From RHKX01 sp963820055 (lineage in GTDB: Bacteria; Actinomycetota; Thermoleophilia; Solirubrobacterales; 70-9), in NCBI GenBank assembly GCA_963820055.1, contig CAWFYJ010000003.1, forward strand, positions 310,001-374,000: a stretch of DNA of 64,000 nucleotides, written 5' to 3'. Positions 1 to 7,433 of this stretch are shown piece after piece (positions within the stretch are counted from its first letter, which is position 1; every line of letters starts with the position of its first letter). Made by a program: the position numbers and the translations under genes. The notes beneath the pieces are model-generated. The model saw only the letters and a program-made list of their open reading frames with translations, did no database searches and was not told the origin of the DNA.

Positions 1-114
1 TGCGTCCCCGCCCTTGCACTGCGCGGCCGCGGCGCTCCCGGGCAGCAGCGCGATCACGAGGAAGAGAGCCAGGACCGCGAGGCCTCCTGCTGATGTGCGG
101 GACACGGGTGTCAC
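1..114 (-). CDS. Secreted protein, N-terminal fragment (cut by window edge)
   Basis: Reading leftward from a GTG at 114, the frame stays open to the window edge. It encodes a basic start, a hydrophobic core around residues 11-26 and an Ala-rich cleavage site followed by QCKGGDA. This is a clear Sec signal peptide. The mature part begins with a Cys in a context often seen before extracellular CAP/SCP-type domains, but too little remains to assign a family. The product would be exported. The 86 bases between this start and the tRNA-Trp gene hold no other gene and probably carry its promoter. The start could also be the in-frame GTG at 105. Confidence 0.55.
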   Translation of the reverse strand, partial: MTPVSRTSAGGLAVLALFLVIALLPGSAAAAQCKGGDA

Positions 115-200
115 GCCAGTGAGGTTCGTCCGAAATCCGATCCGGCGCAAGCTTTCACTCGCCGGGTGGACCAACGTCCACCCGAGGTCCGCCGGGCGAA

Positions 201-274
201 CGGGGCAGCCAGGACTCGAACCTGGAATCCCCGGTTTTGGAGACCGGTGCCTTAGCCAGTTTGGCCACTGCCCC
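201..274 (-). tRNA. tRNA-Trp (anticodon CCA)
   Basis: Full cloverleaf on the minus strand: 7-bp acceptor stem GGGGCAG/CTGCCCC, a D arm, an anticodon stem CCGGT/ACCGG with loop CTCCAAA (anticodon CCA) and a T arm with GTTCGAGTC. The discriminator base is G, as expected for bacterial tRNA-Trp. The 3' CCA is not encoded. Confidence 0.95.
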
Positions 275-316
275 TCGCGGGCGGCGATCGTACCGTTCGG
301 GCCGCCGATGGAGCGA

Positions 317-400
317 TGCGGGCGGAGGGACTCGAACCCCCAAGCTCTTGCGAGCACCGGCACCTAAAGCCGGCGTGTCTACCAATTTCACCACGCCCGC
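317..400 (-). tRNA. tRNA-Leu (anticodon UAG)
   Basis: Class II tRNA on the minus strand with acceptor stem GCGGGCG/CGCCCGC and anticodon stem CCGGC/GCCGG. The loop TTTAGGT gives anticodon UAG. A long variable arm (GCTCGCAAGAGC) and discriminator A support leucine. CCA is not encoded. It lies 42 bases upstream of the tRNA-Trp gene in the same direction. Confidence 0.95.
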
Positions 401-458
401 TCGCCCGCTCAGTCTAGGAGCCGCCCGGCTGTTGCAGCGTGCGACCGCGGAAGCTCAT

Positions 459-1112
459 ATGCTTGCCGCGATGCCAAAGGGTTATCAGGCACGGGAGGGG
501 TACGAGCTCTGGCACCCCAACAGGGATAAGCAGGAGTCGAAGACGACGAAGGCGATCGTCGCCTTCGTCCTGATCGCCTCTGCCGTGCTGCTCGTGATCA
601 TCACGCTGGGCGGCTGGGAGCGCCTGCAGAGCTCGACCGTCGGGCTGATGACGATCGGCTGGGCCCTCCTCTACGTCCTCTTCGCCTTCTTGGTGATGCG
701 CTGGAACCGCGGCGTCCTTCCGGTGGCCGCCGCCCTCTCGGTGCTGATGATCATCTTCGCCGCGGTCGCCGCGGGCGGCTGGTTCGCCCGCGACAAGCCC
801 GGCCTCGAGTCGCCCGCCCTCCCCGAGGACCTGCTCGGACTCCTGACCCTGATCGTCATCCCGGTCCAGCTGCTGCTGCTGATCGTCGCGATGATCGGCT
901 TCAACCAGGCCTGGAACGTCGAGGAGGAGCGCCCGACCGCCGACAACCGCACTCCTCCGCCCCCGGCCGGCGGCAGTGAAGCCGGCGAGACCGTGGCCGG
1001 CCCGCGCTCCGAGTCCGGCGGCACCGACCTCGGCCCCGAGGAGCGGACCAATCCCGCCCTCATCGAAGAGGACGACGACTGGGACGGAACCCAGCCGAGT
1101 CCCGCGGTCTGA
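459..1112 (+). CDS. Four-TM membrane protein with acidic C-terminal tail
   Basis: A 217-residue protein of unknown function. After a short polar N-terminus (about 30 residues) come four hydrophobic segments at roughly 29-51, 60-82, 86-110 and 124-150. A Pro/Glu/Asp-rich cytoplasmic-type tail of about 65 residues follows and ends in a run of acidic residues. No catalytic motif is visible. The frame stays open upstream through the tRNA genes, so the start was set at 459, preceded by GCGGAAG at 7-8 bases. A second Met four codons later (471) is an alternative. It is divergent from the tRNA-Leu gene and convergent with yedK, with only 13 bases between the stop codons. Confidence 0.7.
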   Translation: MLAAMPKGYQAREGYELWHPNRDKQESKTTKAIVAFVLIASAVLLVIITLGGWERLQSSTVGLMTIGWALLYVLFAFLVMRWNRGVLPVAAALSVLMIIFAAVAAGGWFARDKPGLESPALPEDLLGLLTLIVIPVQLLLLIVAMIGFNQAWNVEEERPTADNRTPPPPAGGSEAGETVAGPRSESGGTDLGPEERTNPALIEEDDDWDGTQPSPAV

Positions 1113-1125
1113 CCCGGCGCCCCTT

Positions 1126-1818
1126 CTAGAACAGCTTCATCGGCGGCTCGAGCAGCTGCGGGCCGTCTTGGCGCACGTCGTTGACCGCATCGCCGACCTC
1201 GCGCAACTGCAGCGCATCCTCGGGCGCCGGTCGGAGCAGCTCGAGCAGGTCGTCCGCCTTCGCGTCGGGGTCGATCCACGCCGCCTCGGCGTCGCGGTCG
1301 AGCACGACCGGCATCCGGTTGTGGACGGGGCGCACGGTCTCGTTCGGCTCGCAGGTGATCAGCGCGCAGCTGACCAGCGGCGGCTTCCCCTCCCGCTCGA
1401 GCCCGGCCCAGACGCCCGCGAACGCGAACAGCTCGCCGCCCGGCTCACCCGAAGGGCTGAACCAGATCGGCTGCTTGCCCTCGGGATCGCGCCGCCACTC
1501 GTAGAAGCCGTCGGCCGGGATCAGGCAGCGCCGCTCGGCGAACGACTCGCGGAACGCCGGCTGGGTCGCCACCGTCTCCGCCCGGGCGTTGATGAGCGGC
1601 CGCTGGCCCTTCTTCTCGGCCCAGTGTCCGGGCACCAGCCCCCAGCGCAGGACGCCGGCCTCGTTGTGGCCGGGGCCGCTGCGCCGGATCGCCACCACCG
1701 GGTCGGTCGGCGCGATGTTGAAGCGCGGCCGTTCGTCGATCTCGAAGCCGGGATCGAGGTCGAACCGCGAGGCGAGCCGCCGCGGGTTCGGGTTGGTCAG
1801 GGTGAAGCGGCCGCACAT
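1126..1818 (-). CDS. yedK: Abasic-site processing protein, SRAP/HMCES family (YedK)
   Basis: A 230-residue SOS-response-associated peptidase (SRAP) protein. Members cross-link covalently to abasic sites in single-stranded DNA through the Cys exposed after Met removal, shielding the lesion at forks. The family signature is complete: Met-Cys2-Gly-Arg start, Asn77 in INARAET, Glu107 in GFYEW and His166 in VHNRMP, corresponding to the catalytic Cys, Asn, Glu and His of E. coli YedK. The start at 1818 is fixed by the obligatory MCGRF N-terminus; the open frame further upstream runs through a tRNA gene. Length matches the family (about 220-230). It starts 46 bases downstream of the tRNA-Leu(CAA) gene, so co-transcription with the tRNA is possible. 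Confidence 0.95.
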   Translation of the reverse strand: MCGRFTLTNPNPRRLASRFDLDPGFEIDERPRFNIAPTDPVVAIRRSGPGHNEAGVLRWGLVPGHWAEKKGQRPLINARAETVATQPAFRESFAERRCLIPADGFYEWRRDPEGKQPIWFSPSGEPGGELFAFAGVWAGLEREGKPPLVSCALITCEPNETVRPVHNRMPVVLDRDAEAAWIDPDAKADDLLELLRPAPEDALQLREVGDAVNDVRQDGPQLLEPPMKLF

Positions 1819-1864
1819 GGCCCCGGCAAGGTAGCGACCGCGCGCGACGCGCCACCGCCACTCA

Positions 1865-1947
1865 TACCGGAGGTGGGATTCGAACCCACACGTCCTTTCG
1901 GACAATCGATTTTGAGTCGATCGCGTCTGCCATTCCGCCACTCCGGC
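1865..1947 (-). tRNA. tRNA-Leu (anticodon CAA)
   Basis: Class II tRNA on the minus strand. The acceptor stem GCCGGAG pairs with CTCCGGT (one G-U pair). The anticodon stem ATCGA/TCGAT carries loop CTCAAAA, giving anticodon CAA. There is a variable arm GTCCGAAAGGAC, T loop TTCGAAT and discriminator A. No CCA is encoded. Confidence 0.95.
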
Positions 1948-1960
1948 CGGCCGGCCAACA

Positions 1961-3028
1961 CTAGCCGCGGCGGCGCGGTGCCGGCTTCATCGCCCGGCTG
2001 GCGGCATTGAGAATCTCGACGGGGTCGTCCGTGCCCGGATCGAGCTCGGCAACGCCGACGTGGAGGCTCACGTCGCGGCCGTCGGGCCGCCGGCAGGAGC
2101 CGCGGATCTCCCCGACGAGCCGCCGGGCGAACGCCGCCGCCTCGTCACTGTCGGCGTCGGCGAGGATCACGAACTCGTCGCCGCCCCAGCGGAAGCAGGC
2201 GTCGGGTGAGCGCACCGACTGCGAGATCGCCGCGGCCACCTCACGAAGCAGGCGGTCGCCGGCCACCAGGCCGTGGTCGTCGTTGATCGTCTTGAAGTCC
2301 TCGACGTCGGCGACGACGACGCTCAGCGAGTGCTGCGTCCGCTTCGCCCGGTCGGCGGCAGCCTTCAGCGCCTCGTCGAAAGCCCGCCTGTTGCCGAGCC
2401 CGGTCAGCGGGTCGGCTCGGGCCTGCCGGCGCGCCTCCTCGCCGCTCTCGAGCAGCGCGGCCCGCTCGAGCCGCTGGCGGGCCAGCAGCATCGAGACCGC
2501 CATCGCCAGGGCGCTCCAGACGAGCAACCGGACCACCTGGCCGATGACGAGGATGTCGGCGTCCCACGCCAGCGGCAGCAGCAGCCCGGCGGCGATCGCG
2601 ACCATGTAGAGGGCCATCACCCGGGGCGGGAAACAGGCGGCGACGTAGAGCGCGCCGATCAGGAGCAGCTCCTCATACGGCGCGTCCGGCCCGGCCAGCC
2701 AGTTGAGGACCGTGACCATCGCGATCCCGATGTAGCCGAAGGCCAGGATCGTTCGCCAGCCCGGCCGCAGCCGCTCGCCGCCGGCGAACATCGCCGCCCC
2801 GTAAAGGGCCGCGGCGCCGACGATCGCGACGCCCAGAGCCCAGCCCGCTGCGCCGAGCGACGACTCGTCGAGGGGCGCAAACGGAAGCATCAGCGCCGCG
2901 ATCCCCGACCCGAGGATCCAAAGCAGGCCGCCGTTGCGGCGAACCCGATCGGAATCGGTCACCGCGTACAGCTCGGCGCTGCTCACCCTGAACAGCCGCT
3001 GCCACGAGTAATCGTTCTCCCCCGTCAC
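1961..3028 (-). CDS. Membrane diguanylate cyclase (GGDEF domain)
   Basis: A 355-residue protein predicted to make cyclic di-GMP from two GTP. The N-terminal half has about five to six hydrophobic segments (roughly residues 34-50, 62-82, 93-111, 120-135, 138-156 and 162-183), a membrane sensor region of no named family. A short linker leads to a GGDEF domain from about 203, starting with DPLTGLGNRRAF. The active-site motif is canonical (GGDEF at 282-286). An RxxD product-inhibition site (RSPD, 273-276) lies exactly five residues before it. The domain's usual C-terminal end is degenerate, finishing in a basic MKPAPRRRG. No EAL partner is nearby, so its targets are elsewhere. The signal sensed is unknown. 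Confidence 0.9.
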   Translation of the reverse strand: MTGENDYSWQRLFRVSSAELYAVTDSDRVRRNGGLLWILGSGIAALMLPFAPLDESSLGAAGWALGVAIVGAAALYGAAMFAGGERLRPGWRTILAFGYIGIAMVTVLNWLAGPDAPYEELLLIGALYVAACFPPRVMALYMVAIAAGLLLPLAWDADILVIGQVVRLLVWSALAMAVSMLLARQRLERAALLESGEEARRQARADPLTGLGNRRAFDEALKAAADRAKRTQHSLSVVVADVEDFKTINDDHGLVAGDRLLREVAAAISQSVRSPDACFRWGGDEFVILADADSDEAAAFARRLVGEIRGSCRRPDGRDVSLHVGVAELDPGTDDPVEILNAASRAMKPAPRRRG

Positions 3029-3064
3029 CCCGCGCAGAGACTACCCGCTGCAGAAGGCCGGGAT

Positions 3065-3316
3065 TCAGTTACGCGTGTTGACGGCGATGATTGTGCCGAC
3101 GGCGGTGGCGCAGATCGCGCCGAACACGACCCACTCGGACCAGTTGTCGAGGTCGGAGAGAGCGCTGTAGACGAGCATCGCCAGGACGAGAAGCATCACC
3201 CCCGTGAGGATCTGCAGGTGCCGCTCCTGCCGCTTGATCTTCTCCTCGTGGGGCAGCTCGTTCGTCGGGGTCCGCAGGTGATGCTCGCGATGGTGGCTCG
3301 CCTGCGGATCGGTCAT
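3065..3316 (-). CDS. Small 2TM-type membrane protein
   Basis: An 83-residue protein with a His-rich polar start, a basic amphipathic stretch (KIKRQERHLQ) and two hydrophobic segments (about 36-53 and 61-79) separated by a short loop. It resembles its upstream neighbour, with WVVFG at the start of the second membrane segment in both, so the pair probably arose by duplication. The start ATG overlaps the upstream gene's stop codon (ATGA at 3313-3316), implying translational coupling. No enzymatic motif is present. Function unknown; a membrane-anchored adaptor is only a guess. Confidence 0.7.
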   Translation of the reverse strand: MTDPQASHHREHHLRTPTNELPHEEKIKRQERHLQILTGVMLLVLAMLVYSALSDLDNWSEWVVFGAICATAVGTIIAVNTRN

Positions 3317-3585
3317 CGCTGCTTGTCCATCTCGCGCTGGATCTCTTCCTCGCTGATCCCCTGGTTGCGCGGTCCGTAGGCCTGCCAGCCGGTCGTGACC
3401 AGGGCGATGCCGAGCCCGAACACGACCCAGATCGGCCAGAAGTAGCCGCCGCCGCTGAGTGCCCAGATGGCGATCATCAGTGCGAGGACACCGACTGCGG
3501 TGAGCAGCAGGCCGCGGAACGCGCGCTGTGCCTTGAGCCGACGAAGCGCCTGCTCGCGAGCCCCGTTCTCCGCTTCCTCCGCCAT
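3313..3585 (-). CDS. 2TM-domain membrane protein
   Basis: A 90-residue protein resembling the 2TM domain family: a basic N-terminal helix (REQALRRLKAQRAFRG), two hydrophobic segments (about 26-43 and 50-68) joined by SGGGYFWP, and a short acidic tail. In other bacteria this domain is often attached to histidine kinases or occurs alone; its role is not established. The start ATG at 3585 gives the right length; the open frame extends much further upstream across the divergent regulator gene but without coding character. It overlaps the next gene by 4 bp. Confidence 0.75.
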   Translation of the reverse strand: MAEEAENGAREQALRRLKAQRAFRGLLLTAVGVLALMIAIWALSGGGYFWPIWVVFGLGIALVTTGWQAYGPRNQGISEEEIQREMDKQR

Positions 3586-3684
3586 CGCTTCGCATCTTAG
3601 CCCGGCCCCGGATGGACCTCGGCGGGCGCGCCGGGGAAGCGGCTGCCATCCTCCGGCCATCGCCGCGACGCACGCCCGCAACCG

Positions 3685-4374
3685 ATGACTCCCGACGGAG
3701 ACGCCAACCTCGCCTCGGCCGAGGTGCACCGGCGGCTGCGCGGGCAGATCCTCGGCGGCGAGCTCGCACCGGGCGACCGCGTCCCCTCCGAGCGAGCGCT
3801 CTCCGAGGAGCTCGGCGTCAACCGTCATGCCGTCCGCGAAGCGCTGAAGCGCCTCCAGCAGGCCGGCCTCGTGCGGATCAGCCAGGGCGGCGCCACCCGC
3901 GTCCTCGACTGGCGCGAGAACGCCGGCCTCGACCTGCTCCTCGACCTCATGGGCCAGGGGGACCAGCCGCCCCCCGAGCTCGTCGGCGCGGTGCTCGAGA
4001 TGCGCGCCGGCGTCGGGGTCGACGTCGTCCGCCGCTGCGCTGAGCGGGCGACGGACGAGCAGCGCGCCGAGATCGCCCGCCGCGCGTCGGCGGCCGGCGC
4101 CCTCGCGCTCGCCGGCGAGCGCGAGGCCCTCGTCGACGCCTACGTGCGCCTCTGGGAGCAGATCGTCGACGGCTCCGGGAACCTCGCCTACCGGCTCGCC
4201 CTCAACTCCCTGAACGGCGCCCTGACAGCCTTCCCCGAACTGGCGGCGTCCCTGACCCAGAAGCAGCCCGGCGAGCTGCGAGCGCTCGGCGATGCGATCG
4301 AGGCCGGGCGGGTCGACGATGCCGTGGCGGCGGCGCGCGCCATTCTCGAACGCGACATCGAGCTCGCGGCCTGA
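3685..4374 (+). CDS. FadR-subfamily GntR transcriptional regulator
   Basis: A 229-residue regulator with a GntR winged helix-turn-helix (residues 10-75; PSERALSEELGVNRHAVREA is the recognition region) and an all-helical C-terminal effector-binding domain (about 90-225) of the FCD type. FadR-subfamily proteins bind TNGTNNNACNA operators and sense small carboxylates or acyl-CoAs. Two such sites lie directly downstream at 4434-4465, in front of what is now a broken desaturase gene, so the ancestral job was probably control of that enzyme and perhaps of itself. The metal-binding His residues typical of many FCD domains are not obvious here. ATG 3685 has no clear Shine-Dalgarno. Confidence 0.85.
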   Translation: MTPDGDANLASAEVHRRLRGQILGGELAPGDRVPSERALSEELGVNRHAVREALKRLQQAGLVRISQGGATRVLDWRENAGLDLLLDLMGQGDQPPPELVGAVLEMRAGVGVDVVRRCAERATDEQRAEIARRASAAGALALAGEREALVDAYVRLWEQIVDGSGNLAYRLALNSLNGALTAFPELAASLTQKQPGELRALGDAIEAGRVDDAVAAARAILERDIELAA

Positions 4375-4428
4375 GTCGGGCCCCGTCGCGGCGCCCCTGC
4401 GGCGGCGCAACCTTGCGCAACCTCCAAG

Positions 4429-4465
4429 TCAACTGGTATAACCAGTTGATCATCTGGTCCAACCA
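4429..4465 (+). promoter_or_regulatory. Tandem FadR-type operator (two TGGTNNNACCA sites)
   Basis: The first site, 4429-4449, is a perfect palindrome with 9-bp arms TCAACTGGT/ACCAGTTGA around ATA. The second core, TGGTCCAACCA at 4455-4465, follows exactly 21 bp later, two helical turns. Both match the FadR-subfamily consensus TNGTNNNACNA. They lie just after the FadR-type gene and 16-52 bp before the ATG of the desaturase remnant. Confidence 0.8.
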
Positions 4466-4480
4466 CTCGTCGGAGGCACC

Positions 4481-4755
4481 ATGATCAACCTGATCGCCAA
4501 CGCGATCCCCTTCTTCCTGATGTCCGTCGCGGTCGAGGCGTGGGCGCTCCGAACCCGCTCCGCGTCGCGTCTCACGAATGGGTGGCCGTCTGGCGTGACG
4601 TCCGCGCCGCGTCGACGTGGCGGGAGCGGCTCGGCTACATGTTCAAGGGTCCCGGCTGGCAGCCGGGGCCGGCTGCCCGCGAGCGAACGGCTCAGCCGGC
4701 CTCGAGCTCGACCTTGATCCGGCCGGAGTCAGCGGCCGCGCGCAGGGCCGCGTAG
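4481..4755 (+). pseudogene. Sterol desaturase/fatty-acid hydroxylase family remnant, internal deletion
   Basis: The ATG at 4481 (GGAGG at 4472-4476 upstream) opens with MINLIANAIPFFLMSVAVEAW, resembling the first membrane segment of the sterol desaturase (fatty acid hydroxylase) family. After about 25 residues the similarity jumps, in another frame, to a sequence like that family's C-terminal end: NPLRVASHEW, WRDVRAASTWRERLGYMFKGPGW (about 4546-4670). The middle, which should carry the His-box di-iron ligands, is absent. About 200-250 codons are missing and the junction near 4535 is out of frame, so no enzyme can be made. Assignment rests on remembered family patterns. The tail overlaps the 3' end of the DUF2252 gene. 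Misassembly is an alternative explanation. Confidence 0.6.
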
Positions 4756-6116
4756 TCGAGCTCGTTCTGGTCGGCATAGCGGGACGCGAACTCGGTCATC
4801 GCCCGGTCGAACTGATCGCCGCCGCCGAGGTAGGAGGCGATCGCAACGCGGTCGCCGGAGCGGGCGTGAGCGTTGGCCAGCACGCCGCCGCAGAGACGGG
4901 CGTAGATCGCCATCGCCCGCGGCGTCATCTGGTCGATCCGGGCCGATCCCTTCGCGTCCCAGAGCTGGCGGACGTAGAAGTCACGCCGGACGCCGTCGAA
5001 GCCGGTGATCGACATCCAGCCGAGGAGGATGTCGCCGCTCGCCTGCATGATCCGCTGGCCCTCGACGACGCGGCGGCCCTGGCGCCCGTAGATGCTCTTC
5101 GCCGCGTAGGGCTCGAGGACCGATCGCTGCGCCTCCTTGATCTGCAGGAACAGCGGGTCGCCCTGGTCGCGTCCGATCAGCAGCACGATCCAGGCGCGCG
5201 TCCCGACGCTGCCGACGCCGACGACCTTGCGGGCCGCATCGACGAACCGGTAGCGATCGAGCAGCTTGCGCAGGCCCTGCGGAAGCGACGCCCGGTACTC
5301 GGCGTACATGTGCCGGATCTCGCGCTCGGCCTCCTTGAGCGCGCCCGGCTCTAGCAGCTCGGTCAGCGGGGTGATCAGCGGCGGGTCGCTGATGATCCGG
5401 ATCTCGCCGTCGACCTCGCGGGCGAGCTTCGAGAACGCGCGCACGGCCGTCTTCCGGCGCGCCTTCGCGACGTTCTTGTCGAAGTTGGCGACGAGCTGCG
5501 CATCGACCGAGTCGGCGAAGCGGTCGCGGATCAGCTCGAGGTCGACCCGCTCGTACCAGGCCTCGAGGTTGCCCATCTTGGCGAGGCGCCGCATCTGCTC
5601 GCGGTACTCGGCCGCAGCCGACTGAACGGCCAGCGCTCGCTGCTTGCGGCCGAACTCGCGATCGCGGCCGGCGATCTCGAGGCTCGCGACGAGGCGCTTG
5701 ACGTCCCACTCCCACGGCCCGGGAAGCGTTTCGTCGAAGTCGTTGATGTCGAAGATCAGCCGCCGGTCGGGCGCGGCGAACCCGCCGAAGTTCGAGAGGT
5801 GGGCGTCGCCGCAGGCCTGAACGGTTATCCCCGAGACCGGCGTCTCGGCGAGATCGGCGGCCATCACCGCAGCCGCGCCGCGGTAGAAGGTGAACGGCGA
5901 GACGAGCATCCGCCCGTAGCGGATCGGGACCAGCTCTTGGACGCGGCTCGCGGTCTGTGCCTCCAGCACCTCGATCGGGTCCGGGCGATCCGGTGCCGGC
6001 GCCCAATCGGCATGTGAGGACCTCGGCGCCAGCTCGCGCGCACGCTTGCCGCGCGCCCGCGAGTCGACTTTGCCGTCGGCCTGGGCGGCCTCCGGTCCCT
6101 CAGCTGCTGCGCTCAC
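4692..6116 (-). CDS. DUF2252 family protein
   Basis: A 474-residue protein matching the length and signatures of DUF2252, a family with a protein-kinase/aminoglycoside-phosphotransferase-like fold. GDAHLSNFG (103-111) resembles the catalytic HxD/N loop and FDINDFDE (122-129) the metal-binding loop. Later blocks (VGVGSVGTR, LQIKEAQ, YYVRQ-like RDFYVRQLWD) also fit. The substrate is not known for the family. No signal peptide or membrane segment is present, so it is cytoplasmic. It is divergent from the ion channel gene with 68 bp between starts, and its 3' end overlaps the desaturase remnant. Start ATG 6116. Confidence 0.9.
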   Translation of the reverse strand: MSAAAEGPEAAQADGKVDSRARGKRARELAPRSSHADWAPAPDRPDPIEVLEAQTASRVQELVPIRYGRMLVSPFTFYRGAAAVMAADLAETPVSGITVQACGDAHLSNFGGFAAPDRRLIFDINDFDETLPGPWEWDVKRLVASLEIAGRDREFGRKQRALAVQSAAAEYREQMRRLAKMGNLEAWYERVDLELIRDRFADSVDAQLVANFDKNVAKARRKTAVRAFSKLAREVDGEIRIISDPPLITPLTELLEPGALKEAEREIRHMYAEYRASLPQGLRKLLDRYRFVDAARKVVGVGSVGTRAWIVLLIGRDQGDPLFLQIKEAQRSVLEPYAAKSIYGRQGRRVVEGQRIMQASGDILLGWMSITGFDGVRRDFYVRQLWDAKGSARIDQMTPRAMAIYARLCGGVLANAHARSGDRVAIASYLGGGDQFDRAMTEFASRYADQNELDYAALRAAADSGRIKVELEAG

Positions 6117-6184
6117 CCTCCCAAGACTACGACGAAGTCAAGAAATCACCATCACCCCGATCGAACGATCGGGAGGTCCGATGC

Positions 6185-6937
6185 ATGCGGTTCAATCGCG
6201 CCATGGAAAAGGCCGAGCCCCGCGGCGCCGATACCTCGAGACCGTCCGTCAGGTTCATCCACGCCTTCGCCTCCATCGACAGCTACGGGCCGGTGCTGCT
6301 GACGATCATCGCCACCTACATCCTCGCGATCGCCCTCAGCGGCGAGGACGGTGGGCAGGCCGTCCTTCTCGCCCAGGTGCTGAACGTCTGGCTCGTCTTC
6401 AGGGTCGCCCACTCCCGGCCGGCCGTCCGCAAGGCCACGAACGTAATGCTCGTGCTCGCGACCATCACGGCCGCCGCCACGCTCTTCGGGCTCGGCGGCA
6501 ACGATGGGCCCCTCCTGTTCGCTGCGAGTTGCCTGCTCTATCTGATCGCTCCCGCGGCAGTCGTCCGCCACCTCGTCGCGCGGCGCGTCATCGATCTGCA
6601 GACCGTCCTCGGCGCGATCGCGGCCTACCTGCTGATCGGGATGTTCTTCGCCTTCGCCTACCAGCTGGTCGGCACGATCCAGAGCGGTCCGTTCTTCGGC
6701 GCCGACGGCGAGGGCACGATGGCGCAGGACCTGTTCTTCAGCTTCACGACGATGCTCACGATCGGCTTCGGCAATCTCGTTCCCGCCGGCAACCCCGGCC
6801 AGACGATGGCCGTCGCCGAGGGACTTACGGGCCAGCTATTCCTCGTCGTGGCGGTGGCGAAGGTCGTCTCTGCGTGGAAGCCGGCCGGCGGTGCGGCCGC
6901 GTCCGGAGACGACGACGGCTCGTCGGCTGCCGCCTAG
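6185..6937 (+). CDS. Two-pore-helix potassium-channel-like protein
   Basis: A 250-residue membrane protein. Hydrophobic segments lie at about 36-52, 60-74, 86-103, 108-127, 140-163 and 205-222. Between the last two is a pore loop FFSFTTMLTIGFGNLVP with filter TIGFGN (192-197), the counterpart of TVGYG in potassium channels. The final pair of helices matches the ion channel 2 (Ion_trans_2) domain; the preceding four have no charged S4-like helix, so it is not obviously voltage gated. GFG rather than GYG makes potassium selectivity likely but unproven. The start at 6185 follows GGAGGT at 6172-6177 with 7 bases spacing; ATG 6203 is an alternative. Confidence 0.85.
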   Translation: MRFNRAMEKAEPRGADTSRPSVRFIHAFASIDSYGPVLLTIIATYILAIALSGEDGGQAVLLAQVLNVWLVFRVAHSRPAVRKATNVMLVLATITAAATLFGLGGNDGPLLFAASCLLYLIAPAAVVRHLVARRVIDLQTVLGAIAAYLLIGMFFAFAYQLVGTIQSGPFFGADGEGTMAQDLFFSFTTMLTIGFGNLVPAGNPGQTMAVAEGLTGQLFLVVAVAKVVSAWKPAGGAAASGDDDGSSAAA

Positions 6938-6959
6938 CCCGGCCCGGCCCGAGTAGGCA

Positions 6960-6978
6960 CCGCCGCCGATCGCGGCGG
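6960..6978. terminator. GC hairpin between convergent genes
   Basis: CCGCCGC pairs with GCGGCGG (7 bp) around a 5-base loop, between the stops of the channel gene and the carboxymuconolactone-decarboxylase-like gene. There is no T-run; a bidirectional terminator is likely but not certain. Confidence 0.4.
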
Positions 6979-7011
6979 CACGCAGCAGCGGGCGACGACG
7001 AACGAAGTGCA

Positions 7012-7350
7012 TCAATCGGCTCCGGGAAGCGACATCCCGAGCGCGAGCATGATCTCCGGCGCCGCCGCGACGACCCTGGCGCCGCCGACCTGGGCCGAGA
7101 CCGCGCGGAGCACCCCGAGCACGTCCTCGGGGGTCGCGCCGCCCTCGAGCGCCGTGGCGACCTGCCTTCCGTAGGTGGCGGGCGGGGCGTCGAGAGCGAT
7201 CAGAGCCGCGATGCGAACGAGCGCCGCGACCCGGTCATCGAGCCCGGCGGCGTCGACGTCGTGGAGCTCGAACTCCGTCTCGAGGGCGCCCTGGTCGGCG
7301 GCGGCCGCAGCCGCCAGAACTTCGGTCGTGGTCCCACCTGCTTCAGCCAC
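7012..7350 (-). CDS. Carboxymuconolactone decarboxylase-like (AhpD fold) protein
   Basis: A 112-residue protein with the CMD/AhpD helical pattern: RVAALVRIAALIALDAPP, then GATPEDVLGVLRAVSAQVGGARVVAAAP. The redox-active CxxC of AhpD-type peroxidase partners is absent, and so are the Arg/His residues of true gamma-carboxymuconolactone decarboxylases, so no specific reaction can be claimed. Start is GTG at 7350. It lies directly downstream of the interrupted LuxR gene (84 bp) on the same strand and is convergent with the channel gene. Confidence 0.75.
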   Translation of the reverse strand: MAEAGGTTTEVLAAAAAADQGALETEFELHDVDAAGLDDRVAALVRIAALIALDAPPATYGRQVATALEGGATPEDVLGVLRAVSAQVGGARVVAAAPEIMLALGMSLPGAD

Positions 7351-7433
7351 CTGCCCACCCTTCTACTGTCCGTCGACGGTCGACCACGACGCTAGATCGC
7401 CCGGCGCCCCGACACGTACCCCGATAAGGGTGA

